Source: Microvirga vignae
Lineage (GTDB): Bacteria > Pseudomonadota > Alphaproteobacteria > Rhizobiales > Beijerinckiaceae
Direction: 5' to 3'
Length of the DNA stretch: 64,000 bases
NCBI RefSeq assembly: GCF_001017175.1
Contig: NZ_LCYG01000057.1
Location: forward strand, 1 to 64,000
Shown: one piece after another, positions 25,218 through 35,937 of the stretch
How positions within the stretch are numbered: position 1 is the first letter of the stretch
Layout: every line of letters starts with the position of its first letter
Translations under genes and position numbers: made by a program
Notes under the pieces: model-generated
Database searches by the model: none
Told to the model about the DNA's origin: nothing
Seen by the model: the letters and a program-made list of their open reading frames with translations, nothing else

Positions 25218-26501
25218 TTAGCCGCGCATGCCCGCCGTGATGACCTCAAGAGAGGGCAGGCCCTTGATGGGGCCGATGGCCGCCACAGTCGGATTGCCCT
25301 GCAGGAGGCGACGACCCGCTTCACGGACATGCTCCTGATCGAGGGCGTCCACTTTCTTGACGATCTCGTCGCTCCCTACGATCCGCCCCCAGGAGAGGAG
25401 TTGGCGCGCCATGCGCTCGATGCGCCCGCCCGGGGTCTCGAGAGCCGTCAGCAGGGCCACCTTCATCTGTGCCTTGGCGCGGACCATCTCGATCTCGCTG
25501 ATGTCGGCCGTTGCCTGACGCATGCAGTCGAGCGTGACCTTGGCGAGCTCGTTCACATCGGCCGCCGCCGTTCCAGCGCCGATGCCGAAGAGGCCGCAAT
25601 CGGAAAAGGGCCAGTGGAAGGAGTCGATGGAATAGGCGAGGCCCCGGGTCTCGCGCACCTCGTGCCAGAGGCGGGAGGTCAGGCCTCCGCCGAGGATATG
25701 GGCGAAGAGATGCGTGGCGTAATAGCCGGGATCCTTGAACGAAAGGCCCGGCAGACCCAGCACGATGTTGGCCTGTTCCAATTTGCGCGCAAGACGACGC
25801 TCGCCTCCGGTGTAATGTCCGGTTTCCGGCGCACGAATCTCAGCCGCAGGCATCGCGCCGAAGAGGCGCTCAGCGGCGTCGACGATACGGGCATGCTCCA
25901 CATTGCCAGCCGCTGACAGGGTCATCTTCGCGGGAATGTACTCGCGCGCGAGGAAGGCGCGGATCGTGTCCGCGTCGAAGCTCCTGATCGTGTGGGGGGT
26001 GCCGAGGATCGGGCGGCCCACGGGCTGGCCCGCAAAGGCCGTTTCCATGAAAGCATCGTAGATCAGGTCGTCCGGTGTATCCTCGACAGCGGCGTATTCC
26101 TGCAGGATCACGCCTTTCTCGCGCGCCAGCTCTGCTTCATCGAACACGGAGTTGATGAGAATGTCGCCGAGCACGTCGAGAGCAACGTCCACGTTCTCGC
26201 CGAGCACGCGCGCGGTGTAGCTCGTATATTCGACGCTGGTCGCGGCGTTGATGTCGCCGCCCACGTTTTCGATATCTTCCGCAATCTGTCGCGCGGACCG
26301 GCGCGCCGTGCCTTTGAAGGCCATATGCTCAATGAGATGCGAGAGGCCATGCTCATGCGCCTGCTCATGCCGAGAGCCGGTGCCGACCCACACGCCCAGC
26401 GTGGCGGTGGCGATTTCCGGCATGCGCTCGGTCGCGACCGTCAGGCCGTTGGACAGTTTCGTGATGTCGACGCGCTTCTCGCGGACGAAATGCTCGTTCA
26501 T
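25218..26501 (-). CDS. M16 family zinc metallopeptidase (processing-peptidase-like)
   Basis: 427 aa. The inverted zinc motif HxxEH is present in GLSHLIEHMAFKGT (about residues 50-63), with the distal glutamate region further on. The two halves each have the M16 fold. It resembles rickettsial/rhizobial PepR and the beta subunit of mitochondrial processing peptidase, to which alphaproteobacterial enzymes are ancestral. Cytoplasmic, no signal peptide. The start overlaps the thrC stop by 4 bp (ATGA), an arrangement common in alphaproteobacteria. The substrate is unknown, presumably small peptides or presequence-like peptides. Confidence 0.94.
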   Translation of the reverse strand: MNEHFVREKRVDITKLSNGLTVATERMPEIATATLGVWVGTGSRHEQAHEHGLSHLIEHMAFKGTARRSARQIAEDIENVGGDINAATSVEYTSYTARVLGENVDVALDVLGDILINSVFDEAELAREKGVILQEYAAVEDTPDDLIYDAFMETAFAGQPVGRPILGTPHTIRSFDADTIRAFLAREYIPAKMTLSAAGNVEHARIVDAAERLFGAMPAAEIRAPETGHYTGGERRLARKLEQANIVLGLPGLSFKDPGYYATHLFAHILGGGLTSRLWHEVRETRGLAYSIDSFHWPFSDCGLFGIGAGTAAADVNELAKVTLDCMRQATADISEIEMVRAKAQMKVALLTALETPGGRIERMARQLLSWGRIVGSDEIVKKVDALDQEHVREAGRRLLQGNPTVAAIGPIKGLPSLEVITAGMRG

Positions 26502-27913
26502 GCAGCCGCGCCTTTGATCGCCCGGGCGCGCTCGCGAATGAAGCGCTCCACCGCAGACTGGTCGTTAGGGAGAACCGAGAAGCTCTCCTTGCGCTCCATC
26601 AGATCAGCCATGTGCGGCGGAAGTGCGGGGCGAACGCCCGTGGCGCGCTCGACGGCATCCGGGAACTTGGCCGGGTGCGCGGTGGACAGCGCAACGACCG
26701 GCACCTCTGGCTTTTTCTTCAACAGCGCGCGGCCTGCGCGCGTGCCGACGGCGCTGTGCGGATCGAGCACATAGCCTGTGCTCCGATAGGTATTGGCCAT
26801 CTCGTCCATGACCTTCGCCTCGTTCACGGCCTCTGCCGAGAACTCCTCGCGGATCCGGGCGAGGGGACCTGCTTCGATCATGAAGGCGCGCGACTGGTGG
26901 AGGCTTGCCATCAGGCGACGGATCGCTTCGCCGTCTCGGTCGTAAGATTCGAACAGAAGGCGCTCGAAGTTCGAGGAGATCTGGATGTCCATCGACGGTG
27001 AGGTCGTGGGCTCAACGCCCTTGATCTCGTATGCGCCGGAACTCAGCGTGCGCGCCAGGATGTCGTTGGCATTGGTGCCGATCATCAGGCGATCGATGGG
27101 CAGGCCCATGCGCTTGGCGACCCAGCCTGCAAGAATGTCGCCGAAATTGCCGGTGGGCACGGAGAAGGAAATCGGGCGGTGCGGCCCTCCGAGCGCTACG
27201 GCTGCCGTGAAGTAATACACGGCCTGTGCTGCGACGCGCGCCCAATTGATGGAGTTCACGCCCGAAAGCTGCAGATCGTCACGGAAGCGGGCATTGTTGA
27301 ACATGCCCTTCACCATGTTCTGGCAATCGTCGAAGGTGCCTTCGACGGCGAGCGCATGCACGTTGGGCGAGGCCACCGTCGTCATCTGGCGGCGCTGCAC
27401 GTCCGACACGCGGCCATGCGGGTAGAGAATGAAGATGTCGACCTGATCGAGACCCTTGAAAGCCTCGACCGCTGCGCTGCCCGTATCGCCCGAGGTTGCG
27501 CCCACGATGGTGGCGCGAGCGCCGCGGGCCTTCAGCACATGGTCCATGAGGCGGCCGAGCAGCTGCATCGCCACATCCTTGAAGGCGAGGGTCGGACCAT
27601 GGAAGAGTTCGAGCACGAAGAGGTTGTCGCCAAGCTGCGTCAGCGGGCACACGGCGGCGTGGCGGAACGAGGCATAGGCCTCGTCGATCATCCGACTGAG
27701 ATCGGCCTCGGGGATATCGCCATCCACCAGCGGGCCGAGCACGGCCTTGGCGACCTCGGCGTAGGGTTTCCCGGCAAAGCCTTGGATCGTGTCCGCGGTC
27801 AGTCTCGGCCATGTTTGAGGCATGTAGAGGCCGCCGTCCCTGGCAAGGCCGGTCAGAAGCGCATCGGAAAAGCCAAGCGCGGGAGCTTCCCCGCGGGTCG
27901 AGACATGGAGCAC
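26498..27913 (-). CDS. thrC: Threonine synthase
   Basis: 471 aa, the long form usual in proteobacteria. Converts O-phosphohomoserine to threonine with pyridoxal phosphate. The PLP lysine is in FHGPTLAFKDVAMQLLG, and the phosphate-binding loop is GATSGDTGSAAVEAFKG. The N-terminus STRGEAPALGFSDALLTGLA and the SGVNSINWARVAAQAVYY segment are also typical. I chose GTG 27913, which has AGGAG at ideal spacing; the earlier ATG 27943 would add ten residues unlike the family. It is coupled to the M16 peptidase gene and works after thrB (18580). Confidence 0.97.
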   Translation of the reverse strand: MLHVSTRGEAPALGFSDALLTGLARDGGLYMPQTWPRLTADTIQGFAGKPYAEVAKAVLGPLVDGDIPEADLSRMIDEAYASFRHAAVCPLTQLGDNLFVLELFHGPTLAFKDVAMQLLGRLMDHVLKARGARATIVGATSGDTGSAAVEAFKGLDQVDIFILYPHGRVSDVQRRQMTTVASPNVHALAVEGTFDDCQNMVKGMFNNARFRDDLQLSGVNSINWARVAAQAVYYFTAAVALGGPHRPISFSVPTGNFGDILAGWVAKRMGLPIDRLMIGTNANDILARTLSSGAYEIKGVEPTTSPSMDIQISSNFERLLFESYDRDGEAIRRLMASLHQSRAFMIEAGPLARIREEFSAEAVNEAKVMDEMANTYRSTGYVLDPHSAVGTRAGRALLKKKPEVPVVALSTAHPAKFPDAVERATGVRPALPPHMADLMERKESFSVLPNDQSAVERFIRERARAIKGAAA

Positions 27914-27986
27914 GATCAATCTCCTGGAAATGCGGCGGGACAATAGGAGGAGCGGCCGATTGCGGCAAGCCGCTTCTGGCGCGGCA

Positions 27987-28733
27987 TCATCCCTTGATGC
28001 GCTTCCAGACGAAGACCCCGAACACGCCGACGAGGGTGAGTGCGATGCCGTACCAAGTGAGCGCGTATTGCAGGTGGTTGTTGGGGAGTGTCAGCTGGGT
28101 CTGCCCGCCGCGCGGCCAACCGCCTGGATTGGGCGTCGTGTCCGCATCGATCAGGAAGGGGGCCACACGCTCCAGCTTACGGGCATCGGCGATGGCATGT
28201 GGATCGCGGGCGAACCAGAGATTCTTCTGTGGCTCATCCTTCGGCGTGAAGGCGTTGCGCGCCTCAGGCGCCCGGACGAGGCCGGTGAGTGTCACATCGT
28301 CTTGCGGCTGACCCTGCGGACGGGTGGCGGGATCCTTCAGATCTGCGGGCACGAAGCCGCGATTGACGATGACGATGGCACCCGTCGTGAGCCGGAGCGG
28401 CGTGAGGATGGAATAGCCTTGGACGGGCGCGCCCTGCCGCGCTCCAGGAGCGAGGCCGTAAACCGGCGCTTCGAGGTCGTGCAGGAAGGTACCGGTGACC
28501 CGAACTTTCCGGAACTCATCCTGGTCCGCGCGCCAGGTGGCCCACTCCGTTTCAGGGACGATCGGGCTCGGCTCGCCATAGGCGCGGGTTTCGATCTGCT
28601 CGATCAAGCTCTCCTTCCAGGCCCTGCGCTGGAGCTGCCAGGTGCCAAGGCCGATAAGGATCGCAAGGGCAATGAGGGTCGCGAGCAGAGGCAGAAGGAG
28701 CGAGCGGCCCTTGTGCAGGCTGGCGGCGGTCAC
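27987..28733 (-). CDS. SURF1-family cytochrome oxidase assembly protein
   Basis: 248 aa membrane protein with two spans, one at the N-terminus (LLLPLLATLIALAILIGLGT) and one near the C-terminus (ALTWYGIALTLVGVFGVFV), enclosing a periplasmic domain. Typical SURF1 features are GTWQLQRRAWKE at the start, VTGTFLHDLEAP in the middle and LPNNHLQYALTWYGIA at the end. SURF1 helps insert heme a into subunit I of aa3-type oxidase. Its ATG overlaps the DUF983 stop by 4 bp, and both lie just after the ctaE end of the cox cluster. Confidence 0.95.
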   Translation of the reverse strand: MTAASLHKGRSLLLPLLATLIALAILIGLGTWQLQRRAWKESLIEQIETRAYGEPSPIVPETEWATWRADQDEFRKVRVTGTFLHDLEAPVYGLAPGARQGAPVQGYSILTPLRLTTGAIVIVNRGFVPADLKDPATRPQGQPQDDVTLTGLVRAPEARNAFTPKDEPQKNLWFARDPHAIADARKLERVAPFLIDADTTPNPGGWPRGGQTQLTLPNNHLQYALTWYGIALTLVGVFGVFVWKRIKG

Positions 28734-29101
28734 TTCTGGATGCGCCCTTCTTCAGCTTTGTGGTGGTATTGAAGCGCCACCAGCACGCCCTTGGACGGCC
28801 GGACGAGCGCAAGACTCAAGATAATGCTCAGGGCCGACCATAGGACGAGGTGGAGCCAGATCGGCGGGGCGTAAGCGAACTCGGCCCAGAGAGCGAGAGC
28901 GACCACCACGATGCCGACGATGGACATGACGAAGAAGGCGGGGCCGTCTCCTGAATCGGCAAAGGCGAAATCGAGACCGCAGACCTCGCATTTGGGGCGC
29001 ACCGACAGGAAACCCTTGAACAGGTGCCCCTTGCCGCAGCGAGGGCACAGGCCCTTGAGACCGGTGACGACAGGCGAGGGAGCGGATTGATCTTGGGCCA
29101 C
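28730..29101 (-). CDS. DUF983 membrane protein of the cox cluster
   Basis: 123 aa. An N-terminal zinc-ribbon-like region (GLCPRCGKGHLF and VRPKCEVCGLDF, two CxxC pairs) is followed by two membrane spans (FFVMSIVGIVVVALALWAEF and LHLVLWSALSIILSLALVR). DUF983 genes are regularly found between ctaE and SURF1 in alphaproteobacteria, so a role in oxidase assembly is likely, though the reaction is not known. Coupled to SURF1 by an ATGA overlap and separated from ctaE by 101 bp with a hairpin. Confidence 0.93.
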   Translation of the reverse strand: MAQDQSAPSPVVTGLKGLCPRCGKGHLFKGFLSVRPKCEVCGLDFAFADSGDGPAFFVMSIVGIVVVALALWAEFAYAPPIWLHLVLWSALSIILSLALVRPSKGVLVALQYHHKAEEGRIQK

Positions 29102-29157
29102 GATGGTTCTCCGTGATCGGACCTCTCGTCAGATGGGTAGGGGAGGCCGAAAAGCGA

Positions 29158-29179
29158 AGGGCGGCTCGAAAGCCGCCCT
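29158..29179 (-). terminator. Hairpin after ctaE
   Basis: AGGGCGGCT and AGCCGCCCT form a perfect 9-bp stem around CGAA. On the minus strand it follows the ctaE stop by 23 bp and leads into TCGCTTTTC, only weakly T-rich. It may attenuate reading into DUF983-SURF1 rather than fully stop it. Confidence 0.6.
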
Positions 29180-29202
29180 CGTCAAAACTCAGTGTGAGTG
29201 GT

Positions 29203-30060
29203 CTAGTGCCCGGCAGCGCTTCCGCCGAAGCCCCACACGTAGATGGAAGCGAAGAGGAAGAGCCACACCACGTCCACGAAGTGCCAGTACCAGGCGGCGA
29301 ACTCGAAGCCGAGGTGCTGCTTGGGCGTGAAGTCGCCGCGGTAGGCGCGCAGCAGGCAGACGGCGAGGAAGATCGTGCCGATGATCACGTGCGCGCCATG
29401 GAAGCCCGTCGCCATGAAGAAGGTGGCGCCGTAGATGTTGCCGCTGAAGCCGAAGGCCGCGTGGCTGTATTCGTAGGCCTGCACGCAGGTGAAGATCAGG
29501 CCGAGGATGACCGTGAGCCACAGGCCGGCCTTGAGGCCCTGGCGATCGTTCTCGAGCAGAGCATGGTGCGCCCAAGTCACCGTGGTGCCGGAGGTCAGCA
29601 GGATCAGGGTGTTGAGCAGGGGCAGGTGCCAGGGATCGAAGGTCTCGATGCCCTTCGGGGGCCACACGCCGCCGAGAGCCTCGACGCGCGAGTAGAGCTG
29701 CGGATCACCGGCATAGAGAGCAGCGTCGAAATAGGCCCAGAACCAGGCAGCGAAGAACATCACCTCGGAGGCGATGAACATGATCATGCCATAGCGGTGA
29801 TGGAGCTGAACCACGCGGGTGTGGGAGCCGGTATTGGCCTCGCGCACCACGTCGCTCCACCAGGAGATCATGGTGTAGAGCACGCCGATGATGCCTGCGC
29901 CGAAGATGTAGGGACCCAGGTGCAGGCTGCCGAATGCGATGTCCTTCCACCAGGTCACGAACCCGGAGGCCATCAGGAAGGCGCTGATCGAGCCGATCAG
30001 CGGCCAAGGGCTCGGATCAATGATGTGGTAGTCGTGGTTCTTGGCGTGAGCCTCGGCCAT
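29203..30060 (-). CDS. ctaE: Cytochrome c oxidase subunit III
   Basis: 285 aa, seven predicted spans, normal for aa3-type subunit III. Recognisable are the N-terminus [40 protein letters not shown] with the conserved Glu of span [22 protein letters not shown] and the C-terminal [20 protein letters not shown]. Subunit III stabilises the oxidase and proton uptake. It follows ctaG by 67 bp on the minus strand and precedes the hairpin at 29158. Confidence 0.97.
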   Translation of the reverse strand: MAEAHAKNHDYHIIDPSPWPLIGSISAFLMASGFVTWWKDIAFGSLHLGPYIFGAGIIGVLYTMISWWSDVVREANTGSHTRVVQLHHRYGMIMFIASEVMFFAAWFWAYFDAALYAGDPQLYSRVEALGGVWPPKGIETFDPWHLPLLNTLILLTSGTTVTWAHHALLENDRQGLKAGLWLTVILGLIFTCVQAYEYSHAAFGFSGNIYGATFFMATGFHGAHVIIGTIFLAVCLLRAYRGDFTPKQHLGFEFAAWYWHFVDVVWLFLFASIYVWGFGGSAAGH

Positions 30061-30127
30061 TTTAGTCGTCTCCGTGCCTCGATTGTGACTTCGCTTTAAG
30101 ACGTTTCTGTCCAGCTTGTCACGTTCC

Positions 30128-30718
30128 TTATTGAACGGTTTGTTGGGTTGATGATGTCGCCTCCGCCACCGGCTTGCCCGCTTTGGACGGGAAGTAGGTG
30201 TAGGAGAGGGTAATGGAAGAGAGGTCCTTCACGTCGGAATCCTGTGCCAGACGTGGATCGACATAGAACACGACCGCCGATTCCAGGCTTTCGCCCGGCT
30301 GCAGGGTCTGCTCGGTGAAGCAGAAGCATTCGAGCTTCGAAAAGTAGGTGCCTGCGAGATCCGGCTGCACGTTGTAGGTCGCAATGCCGGTGGCAGGCTG
30401 GTCGCCCGTGTTGGTGACCTTGTAGTAGACGGTCGTGGTCTCGCCGAGTTTCACCGTGATCTCCGGCTTTTCAGGCGAGAAGCGCCATTTCAGGCCAGGA
30501 GCCACATTGGCGTCGAAGCGCACGGAAATCGTGCGGTCCAGAACGTCCGAATCGTTGCTGACGCGGGTAATCGGCGTGCCGTCGAAGCCTGTCACCTTGC
30601 AGAAGAGGTCGTAGAGCGGCACCGACGCATAGGCGAGCCCGACCATGCCTACGGCGATGCCGGCACAGGCGAGAGCCGTGCGATGCAACTTGCGCTGAGT
30701 GTGCGGTGCTTCAGCCAT
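30128..30718 (-). CDS. ctaG: Cytochrome c oxidase copper chaperone CtaG/Cox11
   Basis: 196 aa. One N-terminal membrane anchor ([20 protein letters not shown]) holds a periplasmic Cox11 domain that delivers copper to the CuB site of subunit I. The copper ligands are in the CFCF motif [16 protein letters not shown] (about residue 130), and [16 protein letters not shown] follows the anchor. It lies 7 bp after coxF and before ctaE, the standard alphaproteobacterial order. Assignment is secure. Confidence 0.97.
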   Translation of the reverse strand: MAEAPHTQRKLHRTALACAGIAVGMVGLAYASVPLYDLFCKVTGFDGTPITRVSNDSDVLDRTISVRFDANVAPGLKWRFSPEKPEITVKLGETTTVYYKVTNTGDQPATGIATYNVQPDLAGTYFSKLECFCFTEQTLQPGESLESAVVFYVDPRLAQDSDVKDLSSITLSYTYFPSKAGKPVAEATSSTQQTVQ

Positions 30719-30725
30719 GCTTAAC

Positions 30726-30887
30726 TCACAAGGGCCGGTTCAGGACCTGAGGGCCCAGCTTCGCAATCGTGATTGCGAAAAGCAGGATGCAGAGAATGCC
30801 GAGCGTGAGGCCCAAAGCAATCGAACGCCGCCTGCGGCGCTGCTGTTCCTCAGGTGTGAGGTGGTAGGAGGAGTTTTGGTCCGCCAT
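30726..30887 (-). CDS. coxF: CoxF-like short membrane protein
   Basis: 53 aa, read directly from the sequence. It starts MADQNSSYHLTPEEQQRR, continues with an Arg-rich stretch and one membrane span (IALGLTLGILCILLFAITIA), and ends VLNRPL. Such tiny proteins sit between ctaB and ctaG in rhizobial cox clusters and are called CoxF; the role is presumed to be oxidase assembly. It lies 5 bp after the ctaB stop and 7 bp before ctaG. Confidence 0.85.
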   Translation of the reverse strand: MADQNSSYHLTPEEQQRRRRRSIALGLTLGILCILLFAITIAKLGPQVLNRPL

Positions 30888-30892
30888 GTGCT

Positions 30893-31849
30893 TCACCCCA
30901 GAACCGGATGGAAGAAGCCGAAGCCATGCTCCGCAAGAAGCGTGGCGAACAGCAGGAAGAGATAGAGGATCGAGAAGGCGAACAGCTGCTGGGCCACGCG
31001 CATGGCGGGCTCACCCTGACGCAGGCGATAGACCTGGATCGCAAGGGCCAGCATGCCGAGGCCGCCGACAAGCGAGATGAGCGCATAAGCGAGGCCGCCG
31101 AAGCCGAAGAACACAGGCGCCATGCCGAGTGGGGCGAGAAGCACCGTGTAGGCGAGAATCTGGAACCGGGTGGAGTCTGGGCCGGCGACATTCGGCATCA
31201 TCGGAATGCCAGCGCGTTCATAATCGCCCGACTTCACGAGAGCGAGCGCCCAAAAATGAGGCGGCGTCCACATGAAGATGATGGCAAACAGGATGACGCT
31301 GTCCCACGCCACGTGCCCGGTCACCGCCGCCTGCGCCACGACCGGGGGGAGGGCGCCTGCCGCGCCGCCGATCACGATGTTCTGCGGCGTCGAGCGCTTC
31401 AGCCACATCGAATAAATGACGACGTAGAAGAAGATGGTGAAGGCGAGCAGGCCAGCTGCCAGCCAATTGCTGGCGAGCCCTAAGATGAGCACCGAGCCGG
31501 CGGACAGGGTCAGACCGAAAGCCAGGGCCTCGTTGGGCTGGATCTTGCCGGCGGGAATCGGGCGCTTGCGCGTGCGGGTCATGACGGCATCGATATCCGC
31601 ATCCCACCACATGTTGAGGCAGCCCGATGCGCCGCCGCCAACGGCGATCATCAGCAGGGACACGAAGGCCAGAATGGGATTCACATCCGGATGGCTGACG
31701 ACCATGCCGACGAGCGCCGTGAACACGACGAGAAACATCACCCGCGGCTTCAGCAGGGCGAAGAAGTCGGACACGTCGCCCTGCGAGAGGCCAGCTTTGG
31801 CTCGGCTTTCGGCTTGGGTCTCGGTCAAACTGTTCGACAGGGTGTTCAT
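30893..31849 (-). CDS. ctaB: Protoheme IX farnesyltransferase (heme O synthase)
   Basis: 318 aa UbiA-type prenyltransferase with about nine spans. It farnesylates protoheme to heme O, the precursor of heme A for aa3 oxidase. The aspartate-rich motif is [20 protein letters not shown] (about residues 78-97), with a second loop at [20 protein letters not shown] and the [16 protein letters not shown] segment after it. The start ATG is 31849; longer frames upstream read through the intergenic hairpins. Between ctaD and coxF in the cluster. Confidence 0.96.
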   Translation of the reverse strand: MNTLSNSLTETQAESRAKAGLSQGDVSDFFALLKPRVMFLVVFTALVGMVVSHPDVNPILAFVSLLMIAVGGGASGCLNMWWDADIDAVMTRTRKRPIPAGKIQPNEALAFGLTLSAGSVLILGLASNWLAAGLLAFTIFFYVVIYSMWLKRSTPQNIVIGGAAGALPPVVAQAAVTGHVAWDSVILFAIIFMWTPPHFWALALVKSGDYERAGIPMMPNVAGPDSTRFQILAYTVLLAPLGMAPVFFGFGGLAYALISLVGGLGMLALAIQVYRLRQGEPAMRVAQQLFAFSILYLFLLFATLLAEHGFGFFHPVLG

Positions 31850-31918
31850 ACTGATGATCTTCCGAAACGCTGAAAGATAAGGCTTGAAGCGCCTTGCGGT
31901 GTCAGCTCCTCGCCGGAA

Positions 31919-31974
31919 GGCTTCGCTCGCCGAAGCCCTCGGGGGAGGAGCGGGCGGCGTTTGCCGCCCGGCTC
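31919..31974 (-). terminator. Two hairpins between ctaD and ctaB
   Basis: GGCTTCG/CGAAGCC (31919-31937) and GAGCGGGCGGC/GCCGCCCGGCTC (31948-31974) follow the ctaD stop on the minus strand. Neither has a T tract. They may protect the ctaCD message or partly terminate it, lowering expression of the assembly genes relative to the structural subunits. Confidence 0.5.
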
Positions 31975-31980
31975 GCTTGA

Positions 31981-33627
<1,647 letters not shown>

Positions 33628-34482
33628 TTACTGAGCGTTCGCGAACTTGATCGGAGCCGTGTCTTCCGTGGAAGCATAACGCTGCTTCGCCTCGGCCAGC
33701 CAAGCGGCATATTGCTGCTCGCTCACGACGCGGATTTCGATCGGCATGTAGGGGTGTCCGTTGCCGCAGAGCTCCGAGCACTGGCCGTAGTAAACGCCTT
33801 CCTTGTCGGCCTTGAACCAGGTTTCGTTCAGGCGGCCGGGAACGGCATCGACCTTCACGCCGAAGGACGGCATGGCAAAGGCATGGATCACGTCCGCCGA
33901 GGTCACCTGAACGCGCACGACCTTGCCGACCGGCACGACCATGGCGTTGTCCGCGCCGAGCAGGCGCGGCTGGTCAGGCTTGCGGGCGCTGTCCTCGGTG
34001 ATCATGTTCGAGTCGAATTTGAAGCCGCCCTGATCGGCCGGATACTCGTAGCCCCAGTACCAGGAATAGCCGGTGGCCTTGACCACCACGTCGGCCTGCG
34101 GCGGAACCAGCTGCTGGCGCAGGAGGCGGAAGGAGGGAATGGCAATGGCCACGAGGATCAGCACCGGAACGATCGTCCAGGCCACCTCGAGGAGCGTGTT
34201 GTGCGTAGTCCTGGAAGGAACCGGGTTCTTCCGCTCGTTGAAGCGGGCGATGATCGCAAGGAGCAGCGCCAGCACGAAGAGGCAGATCACGGTGATAAGC
34301 CAAACCAGGTAGGTGTGGAAGTTGGACATGCTCTGTCCCAACTCGGTCACCATCTCCTGCATGCCGGTTTCCCAAGGGGAGGGGCGGCCTGCGGCGGCCC
34401 ATGCCTCACTTATGCCCAACACAAGTGCGACCGCTGCCGTGGAGAGGGCGGTCACCGATCGACGTCCAGTCTCGATCCGCAT
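33628..34482 (-). CDS. ctaC: Cytochrome c oxidase subunit II
   Basis: 284 aa. A signal segment (ALSTAAVALVLGISEAWAAA) is followed by two membrane spans and a periplasmic cupredoxin domain. The CuA site is complete: GQCSELCGNGHPYMPIEI, with the earlier His in ADVIHAFAMPSFGVKVD. No C-terminal cytochrome c domain (C-x2-CH) is fused, so this is the aa3 type, not caa3. First gene of the cox cluster; a TTGA-N6-TCAA site lies about 106 bp upstream. Confidence 0.97.
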   Translation of the reverse strand: MRIETGRRSVTALSTAAVALVLGISEAWAAAGRPSPWETGMQEMVTELGQSMSNFHTYLVWLITVICLFVLALLLAIIARFNERKNPVPSRTTHNTLLEVAWTIVPVLILVAIAIPSFRLLRQQLVPPQADVVVKATGYSWYWGYEYPADQGGFKFDSNMITEDSARKPDQPRLLGADNAMVVPVGKVVRVQVTSADVIHAFAMPSFGVKVDAVPGRLNETWFKADKEGVYYGQCSELCGNGHPYMPIEIRVVSEQQYAAWLAEAKQRYASTEDTAPIKFANAQ

Positions 34483-34795
34483 CGGCGTTCCAAAGCTCCT
34501 AAAGATTATGATGGCCGGGCGGCCATGGAAGCATAAAGGTGATGGTACAGGCGTGCGAATAGCGGCGCCCGGCTTGCGCCATCACCTTTGATCTACGTCA
34601 AAGACCACAGGACGCGCCGAAGCGCAACGGTGCTAAGGTCGCAATTTGTGCGTCATAACCGCCAAAAGCGATTGTGATCCCCACTTATCCCCTCTCGCTT
34701 GACATTATGGCCTCTACCATGGTCCCAACGGGCAAAAGATTGGGATCGAAGCGGCCGCGCCGCTGCCCTTGAAAAGGTTCATGAAGGAGAAACCG
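34483..34795. other. Divergent promoter region ctaC / IalB gene
   Basis: 313 bp without a gene. It holds the TTGA-N6-TCAA site (34588-34601) and the RBS AAGGAG of the IalB-family gene (34783-34788). A TTGACA at 34699 has no good partner at 17 bp, so no promoter is called. Confidence 0.5.
34588..34601. promoter_or_regulatory. Candidate Fnr/FixK-type binding site
   Basis: TTGATCTACGTCAA fits the palindromic TTGA-N6-TCAA core bound by Fnr/FixK-family regulators. It is centred about 112 bp upstream of the ctaC start and 201 bp upstream of the IalB-family gene. Oxygen control of terminal oxidases by this family is well known in alphaproteobacteria, but binding here is inferred from one motif. Confidence 0.45.
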
Positions 34796-35308
34796 ATGGG
34801 CGTGTCACGATGGGTCCGCTATGGGGCGGCAGCATTCTTGGGTCTCTCGACCTTCGCTGCCGCAGGTGGCGCCAATGCGCAGGGCATGGTGAAGAATACC
34901 TACGGCGACTGGCAGATGCGCTGCGAGACTCCTGCGGGAGCCACTGCCGAGCAATGCGCTCTCGTGCAAAATGTCGTTGCTGAAGATCGTCCGAACGTCA
35001 CGCTCGTCATTATCGTGTTGAAAACCGCCGACGGCAAAAGCCGGCTTCTTCGCGTCGTTGCGCCCCTTGGTATCCTCCTGCCGTCGGGCTTAGGGCTCAA
35101 GATCGACCAGACCGATATCGGCCGGGCCGGATTCGTGCGCTGCCTGGCCACGGGTTGCGTCGCCGAGGTTGTCATGGAAGATAATCTCATCAATCAGATG
35201 AAGACCGGGCATTCCGCCACCTTCATCGTGTTCCAGACGCCTGAGGAGGGCATCGGCATTCCCGTGTCGCTGAATGGATTCGCGACCGGATTCGATGCGC
35301 TGCCGTAA
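34796..35308 (+). CDS. Invasion-associated locus B (IalB) family protein
   Basis: 170 aa exported protein. Signal peptide RYGAAAFLGLSTFAAAGGANA, mature part starting near QGMVKNTYGDWQMRCETP, which is the typical IalB opening. Two later cysteines (GFVRCLATGCVAEVVM) could form a disulfide with the first pair. The family was named in Bartonella, but members are common in non-pathogenic Hyphomicrobiales and their biochemical role is unknown. ATG 34796 has AAGGAG at ideal spacing; a TTG at 34769 is less likely. Followed by a lipoprotein gene 30 bp away. Confidence 0.88.
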   Translation: MGVSRWVRYGAAAFLGLSTFAAAGGANAQGMVKNTYGDWQMRCETPAGATAEQCALVQNVVAEDRPNVTLVIIVLKTADGKSRLLRVVAPLGILLPSGLGLKIDQTDIGRAGFVRCLATGCVAEVVMEDNLINQMKTGHSATFIVFQTPEEGIGIPVSLNGFATGFDALP

Positions 35309-35338
35309 GGTCAGCAAGAAACAAGCTGGGGGATTTTC

Positions 35339-35917
35339 ATGGGTATGGGTTCGGGTGCGAAGACCAGTCTGGCGCTTGCTGTGCTGGGTGTCTCTGTTCT
35401 GGCTGGATGCGCTGGTTCAGGTGAGAGCGGCGGCATGGGCCTCGGCGAAATGCTGTTGACCGGCGGTGCCACCCAGGCCCCGGTTCAGGTCCGGCCGATG
35501 GATGACGTCTATTGCCCGCCAGTCACCATCGCCGAAGGCGGCTCCGCCATTCAGGCCTATTCCGCCGGCCGCGCCGGTGACTCATCGGCCCTGCGCAGCC
35601 AGGTTTCCATCAGCAATCTCGCCCGCGAATGCGTGGGTCAACCTGATGGCTCCACCCTCGTGAAGGTAGGTGTCGAGGCCCGCGCCCTTCTGGGCGTCGG
35701 CGGTGCCGCTGGCCGCTACAACGTTCCGGTACAGATCGTGGTGAAGGATGGCTCGACTGTGATCGCCAACCGCAGCCGCGGTGCCGTGGCGGCCATTCCG
35801 GCCGGTGGCACGCAGACGAGCGTGACCGTGGTTGAGGACAACATCGTGGTTCCTGCGGCACGCGCCAACACCTTCGAGATCGAAGTCGCTCTCGGCGGCA
35901 GGGGCCAGCGCGGTTAA
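35339..35917 (+). CDS. Putative outer-membrane lipoprotein, unknown
   Basis: 192 aa. A lipoprotein signal (LALAVLGVSVLAGCAGSGES) carries the lipobox LAGC, so the mature protein starts at a lipidated Cys (about residue 24). The mature part is beta-rich with VYCPPVTIAEGGSAIQAYSA, LVKVGVEARALLGVGG and VTVVEDNIVVPAARANTFEI. No named family is recognised. GGGGGA precedes the ATG. Probably in one operon with the IalB gene. Confidence 0.78.
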   Translation: MGMGSGAKTSLALAVLGVSVLAGCAGSGESGGMGLGEMLLTGGATQAPVQVRPMDDVYCPPVTIAEGGSAIQAYSAGRAGDSSALRSQVSISNLARECVGQPDGSTLVKVGVEARALLGVGGAAGRYNVPVQIVVKDGSTVIANRSRGAVAAIPAGGTQTSVTVVEDNIVVPAARANTFEIEVALGGRGQRG

Positions 35918-35937
35918 TCCGCGCTGCTCCTCATTGC

